Part shown: positions 63,449 through 64,000 of the stretch, one piece after another
Position numbering within the stretch: position 1 is the first letter of the stretch
How the letters are laid out: each line of letters begins with the position of its first letter
Source of the DNA: Lachnospiraceae bacterium
GTDB lineage: Bacteria > Bacillota > Clostridia > Lachnospirales > Lachnospiraceae
Reading direction: 5' to 3'
Assembly: GCA_017621815.1 (NCBI GenBank)
Contig: JAGASK010000008.1
Coordinates: 1 to 64,000, forward strand
DNA length: 64,000 nucleotides
Notes under the pieces: model-generated
What the model was told of the DNA's origin: nothing
Database searches by the model: none
What the model saw: only the letters and a program-made list of their open reading frames with translations
Position numbers and translations under genes: made by a program

Positions 63449-64000
63449 ACTTCAATCACATAGGAAGCCTTCCAGATTTCTCCGGGTGAAACAACATTTC
63501 CCCACTCTCTTTCCTCCAGTGTTCCGTCAAAATATTCGCTGTCGCATCTTCCGTACCAGGGCTCAATGCATACAAAAGGCGCATTTTTCCCCGGAGGTGA
63601 CCATACCCCGAATAAAGGCGCTTCCATAGTGACCTTTAAATAAGGTGTACCGTCCTTTTTACAAAGTGCTGCTTCTTTGGTTTGATTATCCTCAATTACC
63701 AGCGCATCATGGTCAAACAGATTTTCCGTCAGGGCAAGCTTTCCGTCCGTCAGCCCGTATACATCCATACATCCTGTTACCAGTCCGTTTTCGCCGATTC
63801 TGCTGCTGACAACCTCATCCACATCACCAAAATCCACGAAATATTCCGACTGCTTTGTTCCCGCCTCTATGGGGCAGTTAAAAGCCGGATGTCCGCCTAT
63901 GGAAAAAGGAAGTACTTCCTTGCCGGGATTTTCCACCTGCCACAAAACTTCCGTCTGATTTCCGGAAATCCTGTATCCTGATTTTAAAGTAAACTCATAG
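63445..64000 (-). CDS. Aldose 1-epimerase family protein, 5' part outside window
   Basis: Partial. The open frame runs off the right edge of the window; the visible ~185 residues begin YEFTLKSGYRIS. Family motifs are PFSIGGHPAFNCPIE (catalytic His) and GVWSPPGKNAPFVCIEPWYGRCD (catalytic Glu region). It matches the LacX/GalM-like branch that interconverts sugar anomers. The TTG at 63945 is an internal position, not the true start. Coupled to the HD gene by a 4-base overlap. Confidence 0.88.
   Translation of the reverse strand, partial: YEFTLKSGYRISGNQTEVLWQVENPGKEVLPFSIGGHPAFNCPIEAGTKQSEYFVDFGDVDEVVSSRIGENGLVTGCMDVYGLTDGKLALTENLFDHDALVIEDNQTKEAALCKKDGTPYLKVTMEAPLFGVWSPPGKNAPFVCIEPWYGRCDSEYFDGTLEEREWGNVVSPGEIWKASYVIEV

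Overview
The window is a 64 kb stretch of a low-to-moderate GC Firmicutes chromosome. Gene content points to the class Clostridia, most likely family Lachnospiraceae: a domain-permuted glycoside hydrolase family 3 enzyme, an XpaC-TelA pair, a VTC/DUF4956/CotH cluster, a homocysteine methyltransferase-MTHFR fusion, a queH-type queuosine gene, strong AGGAGG ribosome sites and tRNAs without encoded CCA. I cannot name a genus from sequence alone. Most of it is ordinary chromosome. No rRNA, CRISPR array, complete insertion sequence or prophage was seen.

Layout. 1-9.3 kb is a sugar/sensing/export block: a permuted GH3 enzyme divergent from a plus-strand run of AraC regulator, OmpR-type response regulator and short-loop histidine kinase, then, after a ~240 bp imperfect palindrome, a MacB-type ATPase and a large FtsX-fold permease. 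9.3-30.4 kb is almost all minus strand: LRR protein and lgt; a MoxR ATPase/VWA pair; polysaccharide deacetylase; dCMP deaminase; a TIM-barrel isomerase; an MraY-like transferase; flavoprotein; RNase H; tRNA-Gly(CCC); a lipoprotein; a MATE exporter; the VTC-DUF4956-CotH-MBL operon; argS, queH, purA and a YczE-like membrane protein.

30.4-33.4 kb is the accessory-looking part. It is AT-rich, with a 1.2 kb gene-free stretch holding a 53 bp tandem repeat array, a Pro/Glu/Thr-linker lipoprotein, broken gene remnants and an XRE-type regulator. 33.5-47.4 kb returns to chromosomal genes: chemotaxis receptor, ilvE, xpaC-telA, folA-thyA (atypical ThyA), a beta-CASP nuclease, a MntP/YtaF-like protein converging with a Ca2+-type P-ATPase, and a three-repeat Cys-rich anchored protein. 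47.5-64 kb has tRNA-Gly(GCC), an anchored NagZ-like hexosaminidase, a LUD protein, glyA, a lipid kinase with a PAP2-like membrane enzyme, a glycosyltransferase, an SfsA-MutY fusion, a 5'-nucleotidase, the Hcy-methyltransferase/MTHFR fusion, an ammonium transporter fused to a P-II domain behind a structured leader, an HD hydrolase and a cut-off aldose epimerase.

Several genes form working sets. folA, thyA, dCMP deaminase, glyA and the MTHFR fusion cover one-carbon and thymidylate metabolism. lgt, the lipoproteins, MraY-like enzyme, deacetylase and NagZ concern the cell envelope. The items most worth a second look are the amt-P-II leader RNA, the SfsA-MutY fusion, the VTC/DUF4956/CotH/MBL operon, the long palindrome at 5.9-6.2 kb, and a small family of hairpin repeats placed at gene 3' ends.
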